64,000 bases of DNA from DATFQE01 sp963739085 (lineage in GTDB: Bacteria > Actinomycetota > Thermoleophilia > Gaiellales > Gaiellaceae), in the NCBI GenBank assembly GCA_963739085.1, contig CAVTZA010000004.1:62001-126000 (forward strand), given 5' to 3'. Within the stretch, counting starts at the first letter, position 1, and each line of letters opens with the position of its first letter. The position numbers were made by a program, and so were the translations under genes. Under the pieces are notes generated by a model. That model saw nothing but the letters and a program-made list of their open reading frames with translations. It ran no database searches and had not been told where the DNA came from. This document shows positions 10,541 to 18,260 of this stretch, one piece after another.

Positions 10541-12133
10541 TCACGTCTTTTCGGCGTAGTAGGCCCGGATCAGGCCGTCGCCGAAGGTCTGTACGCCTTT
10601 CACGTTCTTGGTCACACCATGACGGTTGACCGGATGCCAGAGGACGATGATCGGCAGCTGCGCGCGCAGGATCTTGTACACGCTGCTGTAGAGCTTCTTC
10701 CTCGCGCCGAGGGACGTCGCCTTGCGGGCGTTGTCCAGCAGCAGGTCCATTCGCGGCGTGCTCCAGCCGAGGTTGTTGAGCGAGCCCTTCGAATCGACGA
10801 ACTGGTAGATGTTGCCGTCGGGGTCGACCCGGCCGGACCAGCCGACTGCGAATGCGTCGTACTGGCCGCGGTCCTGGCGTGCGAGTGCCGTGACGAACTC
10901 CGTCGGCTGCAGCTCGACCCTGAAGCCCGCCTCACCGGCCATCGACTGGATCACCTGTCCGAGCCGGGCTTGAACCACGTCGGTTCCGATCATCAGCTTC
11001 ACCGCGACCGGAGGGTTGGCCCCCGCCTTGCGCAGCAGCTCGCGCGCCTTGGCGACGTTGCGGCCCGGGCACTTGATCCTCGCGTCGTAGTACGGGCTCG
11101 CCTTCGGCACCGGCAGACAGCCCGGGACGACCGTCCCGCCGAACACCACGCGGTTGATCACGTTGCGGTCGAGCGAGAGCTCGAAGGCCTGGCGGATGAA
11201 CTGCTTCGAGAGTGGCGTACCGACGCTGGAGAACGGCTTGCCGATCCCGTTCTTGTTCCCGACGTTGATCGAGATGCCCTGATAGCCGATCGACGTCGAC
11301 TTGATCACGCGGAGAGTCTTGTCGCGCTGGATCGCGGGCAGGTCGGTCGACGCGATCCGGTCGAGCACGTCGATGTCGTGCGAGCGCAGGTTCGCGGCCC
11401 GCGCGCCCGTGTCCGTGATCGTCCGGAGGACGATCTGGTTGAGCTTGACCTTGTTCTTCGCGTAGTAGAACGGCGACTTCTCGAGCACGATCCGGTCGCC
11501 CGCCGTCCTCGACACGAAGCGGAAGGCTCCGACGCACACCGGGTTCGACGCGAAGCGGTCGCCCAGCGCATCGAGCTGCTTCGGCGACATGATCATCCCC
11601 GCCCGGTCCGCGAGCTGGGCCGTCAGGGGCGAGTAGCGCGCATTCAGGACGAGCCGCACCGCGTACGGGCCTGCGACCACGACCGAGGTGACGGGCGAGA
11701 TCTCGCTGGCCCTGGCCGAGCGTGGGAGCGTGCGGTGACGGTCGAGCGAGATCTTCACCGCCTGCGCATTGAAGGGAGTCCCGTCGTTGAAGCGCACGCC
11801 ACGCCGGAGCTTGATCGTCATCGTCTTCTTGTCCGGCGACAGCGTCGGCATCGCTGCCGCAAGCTGCGGGACGATCTGGAGCTTCGCGTTCAGGTCGTAC
11901 AGCTTCTCGCACATGTGCAGGAAGACCATCCGGCCGACGAAGGTCCGCGCCAGCGTCGGGTCGAGCGCGTCCGGATCCTCGGCCAGCGCGATCGTGAGCG
12001 TGCCGCCGGCCTTGCTTTTTGCGGTCACCTTGCCGCCGGCGGACACCGAGCCGGCTGCTCCGGAGGCGAGCAGCCCGGTAGCCGCCAGCACGAGCACGGT
12101 GCCGACCACCCTCGGCACTCGTGAGCGAATCAT
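10541..12133 (-). CDS. Peptide ABC transporter substrate-binding protein (SBP family 5)
   Basis: Extracytoplasmic family-5 solute-binding protein. An N-terminal signal (MIRSRVPRVVGTVLVLAATGLLA, ending near ASGAAG) is followed by GGTLTIALAEDPDALDPT, the family opening, and by IKLRRGVRFNDGTPFNA. Two ATGs are in frame; the second, at 12133, is preferred because GGAGGGG lies eight bases before it, against two bases for ATG 12139. That gives 530 aa. First gene of the five-gene importer operon ending in ggt; transcription starts in a divergent region carrying GntR-type operators. No lipobox Cys is seen, so anchoring is uncertain. Confidence 0.92.
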   Translation of the reverse strand: MIRSRVPRVVGTVLVLAATGLLASGAAGSVSAGGKVTAKSKAGGTLTIALAEDPDALDPTLARTFVGRMVFLHMCEKLYDLNAKLQIVPQLAAAMPTLSPDKKTMTIKLRRGVRFNDGTPFNAQAVKISLDRHRTLPRSARASEISPVTSVVVAGPYAVRLVLNARYSPLTAQLADRAGMIMSPKQLDALGDRFASNPVCVGAFRFVSRTAGDRIVLEKSPFYYAKNKVKLNQIVLRTITDTGARAANLRSHDIDVLDRIASTDLPAIQRDKTLRVIKSTSIGYQGISINVGNKNGIGKPFSSVGTPLSKQFIRQAFELSLDRNVINRVVFGGTVVPGCLPVPKASPYYDARIKCPGRNVAKARELLRKAGANPPVAVKLMIGTDVVQARLGQVIQSMAGEAGFRVELQPTEFVTALARQDRGQYDAFAVGWSGRVDPDGNIYQFVDSKGSLNNLGWSTPRMDLLLDNARKATSLGARKKLYSSVYKILRAQLPIIVLWHPVNRHGVTKNVKGVQTFGDGLIRAYYAEKT

Positions 12134-12221
12134 GTTCATCTCCCCCTCCTATCCATGCCAGGGAGGCCTGGCGAAAGTGGGCGCGCCCGTGGGCTCTCGG
12201 GGCGGCGCGCACTCTAGCATT

Positions 12222-12252
12222 TTGGATCCAGTCGCGAGTCAATTGGATACAA
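12222..12252. promoter_or_regulatory. Paired GntR/FCD-type operators in a divergent promoter
   Basis: TTTGGATCCA (12221-12230) and TTGGATACAA (12243-12252) are two related near-palindromes with centres 21 bp apart, two helical turns. They resemble the TTGTATACAA-like sites known for FCD-type GntR regulators; such a gene lies at 13110. The minus strand here reads TTGACT, then a TG-C-TAGAGT extended -10 (TGCTAGAGT), so the sites sit on or beside the importer promoter. Autoregulation and control of the peptide operon are inferred. Confidence 0.5.
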
Positions 12253-12263
12253 CCCTTGCTAAG

Positions 12264-12724
12264 GTGCGTCTCGTGTCGGATGAGCGACGCGATGGAGAGC
12301 TCGCGGTCGCGCCGCGTCCCCCCGCGCGACCCCCGCCGGCGGTAGCCCCGGCCACGGCGCAACCTCGCAAACGCCTGCAGCTCGGGGCGATCGGTCTCTC
12401 CGGCGGCTTCCTCTCCGGCCTGCTCGGGGTCGGCGGCGGCGTGATCATGGTGCCGCTGCTCGTGCTCTGGGCCCGCTACAGCCAGCGCGACGCCCACGCG
12501 GCCTCGCTCGGCGCGATCGTCCCGATCAGCGCCGCCGGCGCGCTCACGTTCGGCGCGGCGGGCGAGGTACGGCTCGGCTACGCGATCGCGCTGGCCGTCG
12601 GCGCCGATTCTCGGCGCCCAGGTCGGAGCTCGAGCGCTCGCGCGGGCGCCGGGAGCGCACGCTCAAGCTCGCCTTCGGCGGCTTCCTCGTCCTCGTCGCG
12701 GTCGTGATGGCGGTGCAGGCTTGA
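12264..12724 (+). pseudogene. TauE/SafE half-size permease, first half gene, two frameshifts
   Basis: Four-TM half of a sulfite exporter/TauE-type permease with the glycine-rich signature LSGGFLSGLLGVGGGVIMVP and a Pro-rich cytoplasmic lead. The frame is good to about 12608 (LGYAIALAVGA), then needs removal of one C near 12605 to read ILGAQVGARALARAP. It then needs removal of one G near 12652 to read ERTLKLAFGGFLVLVAVVM and stop at TGA 12722-12724. With both corrections the gene is 152 aa plus stop. The stop overlaps the TTG start of the second half gene. GTG 12264 or 12273 may be the start. Both changes are single extra bases in GC runs, so sequence error is plausible. Confidence 0.65.
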
Positions 12725-13113
12725 GCTCGGTCGCCCTCCTGCTGCTGCTCCTTGCCGTGGGCGTCGCGTCGGGCATGCTCGCGGGGCTGCTCGGCGTCGG
12801 CGGTGGGGTGCTGCTCGTGCCGTTTCTCGTCCTCGCAGTCGGAATGTCACAGCATGAGGCGGAGGCGACCTCGCTCCTCGTCGTGCTCCCGACCGCCATC
12901 GTGGCGAGCGTGATCCTCCATCGCCGCGGAGTCGGCGACCTGCCTGCGGCACTCGGGATGGGCGTCGTCGGAGCGCTCGGCGGAACGGTGGGCGCACTCG
13001 TCGCCCTGTCGCTGCCGGGCGCCGTCCTGCGGACGGTCTTCGCCGTCTTCCTCGGGCTGATCGGGCTCCGGCTCGTGCGCGACGGCCTAACCGGCGTCGG
13101 AGTGCCCGAATGA
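12721..13113 (+). CDS. TauE/SafE half-size permease, second half gene
   Basis: A 130-aa, roughly four-TM protein with the same glycine signature (GMLAGLLGVGGGVLLVPFLV) as its upstream neighbour. Full-length TauE proteins contain two such halves in one chain; here they are separate, consecutive genes, so a heterodimer is likely. Family members export or import sulfite, sulfoacetate or other organosulfonates; the substrate is unknown here. TTG start overlaps the previous stop (TTGA), and the stop overlaps the GntR start (ATGA). Confidence 0.82.
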   Translation: MSSVALLLLLLAVGVASGMLAGLLGVGGGVLLVPFLVLAVGMSQHEAEATSLLVVLPTAIVASVILHRRGVGDLPAALGMGVVGALGGTVGALVALSLPGAVLRTVFAVFLGLIGLRLVRDGLTGVGVPE

Positions 13114-13841
13114 CGACCCTGACCGTCCGTGCGCCCGACGGCTCACCGCTCGTCGACCGGCTCGCGTCCGCGATCCAGGGGCAGATCCTCAGCGGCTCGA
13201 TCCCGATCGGCACCCGTCTGCGTCAGGAGGCACTCGCTTACGAGTTCGGGGTGAGCCGGACACCTGTGCGCGAGGCGCTGCGCAAGCTCCAGGCGACCGG
13301 CACCGTCGAGCTCCTGCCCCATCGCGGCGCCGTCGTCCGCGGGCCGTCCGCACGGGACATCCGCGAGGCCTACGAGGTGCGCGCCGAGCTCGAAGGGCTC
13401 GCGGCCGAGCTCGCCGCCGCCCACATCAGCGACCTCCATCTCCGCCGGTTGCGGGAGGCGGAGGCGCTCTTCCGCAAGTCGGTGTCGGCACTGGTCGCGC
13501 GGTCGGGGCCGCTACCGCCGGACTGGACGGACTCGAGCTCGTGGGTCCAGGCCAACGACCTGTTCCACCAGGCGATCCTCGAAGCGGCGGCGAACGGGCG
13601 CCTGATCGCGACGATCGCTGACCTGCACCGGAGCTTCCCCAGAGACCTCACCTGGGCCGCGATGACCGGGAACTCGCGGCTGCTCGAGGAGAACGTCGAG
13701 CAGCACGCCGCCATCCTCTCCGGGATCGAACAGGGAGATCCCGGAGAGGCGAGGCGCCGCATGGTCGAGCATGTCCGGAGCGCCGGCGAGCTCATCGCCC
13801 GCCATTTCGAGCAGGCCGCGGACGCGTCGGCGGCCTCTTAG
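13110..13841 (+). CDS. GntR family transcriptional regulator, FCD domain
   Basis: A 243-aa cytoplasmic DNA-binding regulator. The N-terminal winged helix (residues about 10-75) contains LRQEALAYEFGVSRTPVREA, the GntR recognition helix region. The C-terminal all-alpha FCD ligand domain shows ELEGLAAELAA, the metal/ligand histidines around NDLFHQAIL, and the C-terminal HAAILSGIEQGD and MVEHV. Cotranscribed with the two TauE halves by ATGA overlap. FadR-like members commonly sense carboxylic acids; here the likely targets are its own operon and the divergent peptide importer. Confidence 0.92.
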   Translation: MTTLTVRAPDGSPLVDRLASAIQGQILSGSIPIGTRLRQEALAYEFGVSRTPVREALRKLQATGTVELLPHRGAVVRGPSARDIREAYEVRAELEGLAAELAAAHISDLHLRRLREAEALFRKSVSALVARSGPLPPDWTDSSSWVQANDLFHQAILEAAANGRLIATIADLHRSFPRDLTWAAMTGNSRLLEENVEQHAAILSGIEQGDPGEARRRMVEHVRSAGELIARHFEQAADASAAS

Positions 13842-14551
13842 GCCGGAGCGAACGTCACCGTCACACTGGCCTCGATCGTCTGCTTGCCGGGCTCGACGGG
13901 CGTCGAGGCGACCGAGTCACGCGCCATCGCGGCGTAGGGCATCGGCGACGGCTCGTACTCGGCGGACTGCTCGACGACGGCCGTGACACGGCCGACCTTC
14001 AGCCCTGCGGCGTCGGCGATCGCGTTCGCCTTGGCGCGGGCGGCATCGACCGCCTTCGCGAGCGCGTCGCGGTAGAGCTCCTCGCGGTCACCGACCGAGA
14101 GCGACGGGCCCGACGCGACGTTGGCGCCTGCACCGACGGCCTGGTCGATGGCGGCGCCTGCCTTCTCCACCGCGAGCTCGACCGAGACCGTGTTCTGGGC
14201 CGTGTAGCCGGTGATGGCCATGCCGTCGCTGTCGCGCTGGGGCCAGAGCGAGACGTTGCTCGTCTGCAGGTCGTCCTTGGCGACGCCCGCCTTGCGTAGC
14301 GCGTCGATCACGCGGCGCAGCCGCTCGGCATTCTCGGCGAGCGCCGCCTTCGCGCTCGGCGACTGGGTCTCGACGCCGAGCTCGAGCGCGGCCTTGTCCG
14401 GAGCGGCCTCGACCTTTCCGGACCCGGTCACGGTGATTCCGCGGGTCGGGGCTCCCTCGTCGCTGCGCGCTTCCTCCGGCCGGCCGACGCCGGCGACGGC
14501 CGCCGCGACGAGAACGAGGGCGGCGACGACTGCGATGCGAATCGGTTTCAT
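13838..14551 (-). CDS. SIMPL domain-containing (DUF541) secreted protein
   Basis: A 237-aa protein with a clear signal segment (MKPIRIAVVAALVLVAAAVAG) followed by the SIMPL fold: ITVTGSGKVEAAPDKA, a coiled region LAENAERLRRVIDALRKAG, YTAQNTVSVEL, and the helix AKAVDAARAKANAIADAAG. DUF541 proteins are periplasmic or surface proteins linked to oxidative-stress phenotypes, with no defined reaction. Stop overlaps the gntR stop tail-to-tail by four bases. Divergent from the sulfurtransferase at 14623. Confidence 0.88.
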   Translation of the reverse strand: MKPIRIAVVAALVLVAAAVAGVGRPEEARSDEGAPTRGITVTGSGKVEAAPDKAALELGVETQSPSAKAALAENAERLRRVIDALRKAGVAKDDLQTSNVSLWPQRDSDGMAITGYTAQNTVSVELAVEKAGAAIDQAVGAGANVASGPSLSVGDREELYRDALAKAVDAARAKANAIADAAGLKVGRVTAVVEQSAEYEPSPMPYAAMARDSVASTPVEPGKQTIEASVTVTFAPA

Positions 14552-14622
14552 GGGTTCCTCCTGCTCGTGATGCGGGAGATACGGCGCTGAGGCGCTCAGT
14601 CGTCACGTACGCTCGCCCGCTT

Positions 14623-15351
14623 GTGACGGAGTACCGGTTCGTCGACTGCCGCTGGGAGCTCGGCAGGCCAGAGGCCGGGCGTGAGCTCTACCTCGCGGGC
14701 CACATCCCCGGCGCCGTGTTCCTCGACGTCGAAGAGGACCTGTCGGCGCCGCCGGTAGAGGGCGGGGCGCGCCATCCGCTGCCGAGCGCCGAGGCATTCG
14801 CCGCCGCGGCCGGTCGGGCGGGGATCGGCCCCGGCGTCCTCGTCGTCGTCTACGGCTCGGGCGGCGGCGCCGAGCGGCTCTGGTGGCTGCTGCGCCACTT
14901 CGGCCACGACGACGTCGCCGTGCTCTCGGATGGGCTGGCCGCGTGGGCCGGTCCGCTGTCGACGGGCGAGGAGCAGGCGACGCCCGCGGTGTTCGTGCCG
15001 CGGCCGCGTTCGGGCGACACGATCGAGGCCGACGAGCTGGCCTCGCGCCTGGGCGACCCGACGCTCGCAATCGTGGACGCGCGGCTCGCGGAGCGGTTCC
15101 GCGGCGAACCGAATCCGATCGATCGCGTCCCGGGGCGCATCCCCGGCGCGGTCAACCTGCCGTGGCCCGACGGCGGCGAGGTGCCCGCGTCCGTGCTCGA
15201 CGCCGGCGAGATCGTCGCGTACTGCGGGTCGGGCGTCACCGCCTGCGTGCCGTTGTTCGCGCTGGCGCGAGCAGGCCGCCCGGACGCAAAGCTCTACGCA
15301 GGCTCGTGGAGCGACTGGGAGTCGAGAGACCTCCCGATCGAACGTGGCTAG
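14623..15351 (+). CDS. Rhodanese-type sulfurtransferase (tandem domains)
   Basis: A 242-aa two-domain thiosulfate/3-mercaptopyruvate sulfurtransferase. The N-terminal rhodanese domain has HIPGAVFLDVEEDL but a VYGSGGGA loop with no cysteine, i.e. the inactive structural domain. The C-terminal domain carries VDARLAERFRGE and the active-site loop YCGSGVTAC with the persulfide Cys near residue 201. Short for SseA (about 280 aa). GTG start. It probably moves sulfane sulfur in the cytoplasm; no operon partner. Confidence 0.9.
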   Translation: MTEYRFVDCRWELGRPEAGRELYLAGHIPGAVFLDVEEDLSAPPVEGGARHPLPSAEAFAAAAGRAGIGPGVLVVVYGSGGGAERLWWLLRHFGHDDVAVLSDGLAAWAGPLSTGEEQATPAVFVPRPRSGDTIEADELASRLGDPTLAIVDARLAERFRGEPNPIDRVPGRIPGAVNLPWPDGGEVPASVLDAGEIVAYCGSGVTACVPLFALARAGRPDAKLYAGSWSDWESRDLPIERG

Positions 15352-15364
15352 AACCGCCGTTTCC

Positions 15365-15379
15365 CGGTGCCAGGCACCG
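15365..15379. repeat. Small perfect palindrome CGGTGCCaGGCACCG
   Basis: Seven-bp perfect inverted repeat with a one-base centre in the 96-bp gap between the convergent rhodanese and DUF2199 genes. It may act as a bidirectional terminator stem or be a lone REP-like unit. No second copy was noticed in this window. The rest of the gap shows nothing else. Confidence 0.4.
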
Positions 15380-15447
15380 TCAAGAAAGCGTCACGAACCA
15401 TCCACAGGCTCCGCGCCACCTGCTAGCCGCCGGCGGCGGCCCCGTCG

Positions 15448-15954
15448 CTAGTGCATCCACGGAGCCGCGAGCTCCTGAGCCCGCGCCTCGGTGATGCCGT
15501 CACGCTGCTCCGCGCGGAGCACGTGGTCCGTCTCGACGAGCTCGACCGTCGGCAGCAGGTTGACCTCCCGTAGCTGAAGCATCACGGGCAGGCCCAACGT
15601 GCCGGCATAGGGCGGGAGCTCGTTCGCCAGCCTCCCGGCGAAGGGCGGCTCGCGGAGCCCACGCTCGTCGTGCCAGAGCTCGCGGAGGCGGTCGTAGCTC
15701 CGGCCGTCGACCTCGACCCACGTCCCGTACCCGAAATAGCGGTCGAGCTCCGGAATCGGGATCTGCAGCAGCGCCCGGACATAGCAATGCTCCCGGCCCT
15801 CGGCCGAGCGGTAGAAGCCGCTGTCCTCGCCCATCTCCGCGCGCTCGTCTCGCTCCTCGTCCGACAGCGCGTAGACCTCCTCGGGAAGGCCCATGCGGAT
15901 GTCGAGCAGCACTTCGTCGTGGTGCTGTCCGCAGACGCTGCAGACGAAGCCCAC
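15448..15954 (-). CDS. DUF2199 domain-containing protein
   Basis: About 168 aa with an N-terminal zinc-knuckle-like FVCSVCGQHHDE, then IRMGLPEEVYALSDEER, SAEGREHCYVRALLQIPI and FGYGTWVEV, which together match the DUF2199 family as I know it. No function is established for the family. GTG 15954 is chosen because it sits directly before the CxxC and after the HNH gene stop; the open frame continues upstream only as a shadow of the HNH gene. Likely cotranscribed with the HNH gene. Confidence 0.75.
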   Translation of the reverse strand: MGFVCSVCGQHHDEVLLDIRMGLPEEVYALSDEERDERAEMGEDSGFYRSAEGREHCYVRALLQIPIPELDRYFGYGTWVEVDGRSYDRLRELWHDERGLREPPFAGRLANELPPYAGTLGLPVMLQLREVNLLPTVELVETDHVLRAEQRDGITEARAQELAAPWMH

Positions 15955-15962
15955 GACGACGC

Positions 15963-16475
15963 CTATGCGGCCGAGGAGAACATGTCGAGGTAGGGCTGCC
16001 AGCGGTGCGGGATCCGCTGGGCCGCCAGGCGGATGAAGAGCACCGGCGCGGGGGGCTTCGGCATCGACGACAGTGCCAGGCCGCTCTCCTCGAGCGACCG
16101 GTCGCCCTTGCGCAGGTTGCAGGGCGCGCACGCCGTGACCACGTTCTCCCAGACGGACTCGCCTCCCCGTGACCGCGGCACCACGTGGTCGAGCGTCAGC
16201 CGCCCGCCCGAGGTCCCGCAGTAGACGCAGCGCCACCCGTCCCGGGCGAACAGCGCTCGACGCGAGATCTTCCGCTGGATCGCACGTGGCACGCGCACGT
16301 AGTGCAGGAGCCGGATCACGTGCGGCCAGGGGAAGGTGGCGACCGCGGCACGCAGAGGCTTCTCGAGCTGCTCGATCACCTCGGCCTTGCCCTTGAACAC
16401 CAGAACGTGGGCGCGCCGAACCGTGCACACGTTCAGCGGTTCGTAACTCGCGTTCAGCACGAGTACCTGCCCCAT
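15963..16475 (-). CDS. HNH endonuclease family protein
   Basis: A 170-aa protein of the widespread actinobacterial small HNH type. It starts MGQVLVLNASYEPLNV, contains a CVYCG and CAPCN zinc-binding pair around LTLDHVVPRSRGGESVWEN (the HNH core with DH and N), and ends with a helical tail. ATG 16475 is favoured over the upstream 16682 start because the family begins at this methionine. Its cellular role is unknown. No restriction or phage partner is adjacent. Confidence 0.87.
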   Translation of the reverse strand: MGQVLVLNASYEPLNVCTVRRAHVLVFKGKAEVIEQLEKPLRAAVATFPWPHVIRLLHYVRVPRAIQRKISRRALFARDGWRCVYCGTSGGRLTLDHVVPRSRGGESVWENVVTACAPCNLRKGDRSLEESGLALSSMPKPPAPVLFIRLAAQRIPHRWQPYLDMFSSAA

Positions 16476-16554
16476 ACCCCGCTGAAATGTACCCGTCGCG
16501 GCCGCGATTGCGAACCATCTGGCCCCGCGACCGCGCGAACTAGGATGGCGCGTC

Positions 16555-17022
16555 GTGAGCGGAACCGTCCTCGGAGCGATCGCTCTCGGCGCTGCCGTCC
16601 TCGCCCTTGTCGTAGCCGGCGCGATGTACCTCAAGCTGCGCCGGATCCGCAGCGCGCAGTCGATCCTCCTCGGCGGCAGCAAGAACGACCTCGTCGACTT
16701 CGCCGTCTCGCTCCAGGGCCGGATCGACGACCTGCACCGGGCCGTGGACGAGGTGGCGACGGGGCTCTCGCGGGTCGACCGTCGCGTAGACGCCTGCGTC
16801 TCGAAGACCTCGATCGTCCGCTACGACGCCTACGAGGGAGCCGGCGGCCACCAGTCCGCGTCGCTCGCGTTCCTCGACTCGGGCCGCTCCGGCGTGGTGG
16901 TCAGCGCGATCCAGGGCCGCGACTACGCGCGCATCTACGTCAAGGAGCTCGACCGCGGCCGCGCTCCCGTCGCGCTCTCGCCCGAGGAGCAGGAAGCGGT
17001 CGAGCGCGCGATGGCCTCCTGA
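16555..17022 (+). CDS. DUF4446 family membrane-anchored protein
   Basis: A 155-aa protein with one N-terminal membrane helix (LGAIALGAAVLALVVAGAMYL), a short coiled section (LQGRIDDLHRAVDEV), then RYDAYEGAGGHQSASLAFLD and GRDYARIYVKEL, which match DUF4446. The family is common in Gram-positive bacteria and has no assigned function. GTG start; divergent from the HNH gene. Confidence 0.82.
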   Translation: MSGTVLGAIALGAAVLALVVAGAMYLKLRRIRSAQSILLGGSKNDLVDFAVSLQGRIDDLHRAVDEVATGLSRVDRRVDACVSKTSIVRYDAYEGAGGHQSASLAFLDSGRSGVVVSAIQGRDYARIYVKELDRGRAPVALSPEEQEAVERAMAS

Positions 17023-17034
17023 CCCTCGGCGTAC

Positions 17035-18162
17035 CTAGGTTCCGAGCGAGAAGATCACCGGATATTCCGCGGTGTTGTTCGACGTCCGCGTCTCGCCCTT
17101 CACCGGCTGCACCTCGACCTTGATCGACGTCCGCGTCGCGAACGGCACCTGACCGATGTTGCGGAAGGTCACGGTCTGACGCTCGCCGGGATTGATGATC
17201 GGCACCGTCTGCCGCTTCACGATGTTCTGCGGCTGCTTCTGAATCGTGAGCGTGACGGGCACCCGTACCTCCTGCGAGCAGCCGGTGTCCTCGATCGTGA
17301 CGGCGAAGCCGAGGTTCTCCGAGGCCTCGACGGTGTTGAGCGTCTGCGTCGACAGCTCCGTTCCGGACGGTAAGGCCTTGAGCGACACGAGGCCGGTACC
17401 GCGCGGGCTGCACTGACTGCCGCCCGTCGAGGCTCCCCGGACGCGTTGCCAGATCGCGGACATCAGGCGCGGCGTCGCCAGATCGGGGTCGCGTAAGAAG
17501 TTCGAGTCGGGCACCTGGACGCCCCGGACGTCCTGCTCGGCGAGCACCGCCCGTGCCGGCTCCTTGAAGAGGTCGTCCCAGACGACGTCGCTCGCGAGCA
17601 GCCGCCTCGCCTGGGCGGCGAGGGCCTGTCCGGCCGTGCTCGCGCTCTTGATCTGCGCGGTCTGCCCGAACGCGCGCTCGAGCCCGCGCAGGCCGCTCAC
17701 CCGCAGCTGCAGCGACTCGACCACGGCGGGATGGACGTCGCGCAACGCGCCGGGCGGGTCGATGTCCTCGGCCTTGGCGACACCCTGCTCCTGCTGCTGG
17801 GCGAGCCCGGAGAGCTGCTGGCGGATGTCGGCCAGCTTCGCGCCCGGGTCCGTGAGCAGGTTGTTGAGCCGCCGGCCGATCTGCTCCGACTGAACCGCGA
17901 CCTCGCCGGTGTCGTCCATGTAGTTCTCGTATGTGTCGCGCTTCTGCGAGCCGCGGCAGCTCTGCACCGCGAACACCAGCAGCACGACGATGAGGATCGC
18001 GAACGCGATCAGCCCCACGAGCCGCAGCAGCGGCGTGACGCCGGCCGGCGGCCTGATCGGAGGGCGCCCGCCGCGCCGGACCGGCCGCTTCTCCTGAGCC
18101 TCGGTTGTAGCGGGCTCGTCCTCGAAGAAGTCGAACTCGATGTCGCTGTCTTGCTCGCTCAT
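17035..18162 (-). CDS. Membrane-anchored protein with C-terminal CARDB-like domain
   Basis: About 375 aa. An acidic cytoplasmic N-terminus (SEQDSDIEFDFFEDEP) and a Pro/Arg-rich stretch precede a single membrane helix (LLRLVGLIAFAILIVVLLVFAV). Then comes a long helical extracellular region (about residues 75-200) and a beta-rich end with INPGERQTVTFRNIGQV and SNNTAEYPVIF, resembling CARDB/adhesion Ig-like modules. Not recognised by name. It is divergent from the STPK at 18261; the acidic, Thr-containing tail could be a kinase substrate, which is inference. ATG 18162 preferred over GTG 18189. Confidence 0.65.
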   Translation of the reverse strand: MSEQDSDIEFDFFEDEPATTEAQEKRPVRRGGRPPIRPPAGVTPLLRLVGLIAFAILIVVLLVFAVQSCRGSQKRDTYENYMDDTGEVAVQSEQIGRRLNNLLTDPGAKLADIRQQLSGLAQQQEQGVAKAEDIDPPGALRDVHPAVVESLQLRVSGLRGLERAFGQTAQIKSASTAGQALAAQARRLLASDVVWDDLFKEPARAVLAEQDVRGVQVPDSNFLRDPDLATPRLMSAIWQRVRGASTGGSQCSPRGTGLVSLKALPSGTELSTQTLNTVEASENLGFAVTIEDTGCSQEVRVPVTLTIQKQPQNIVKRQTVPIINPGERQTVTFRNIGQVPFATRTSIKVEVQPVKGETRTSNNTAEYPVIFSLGT

Positions 18163-18260
18163 GGCAATCGGCGCCGCCGGATCTGGCACTGTAACTGGAC
18201 GGTCGGCCGAGAACGGCGCAAAAAGGATTCTCGCCGCCGGGAGCCAACCCGGAGGCCACC

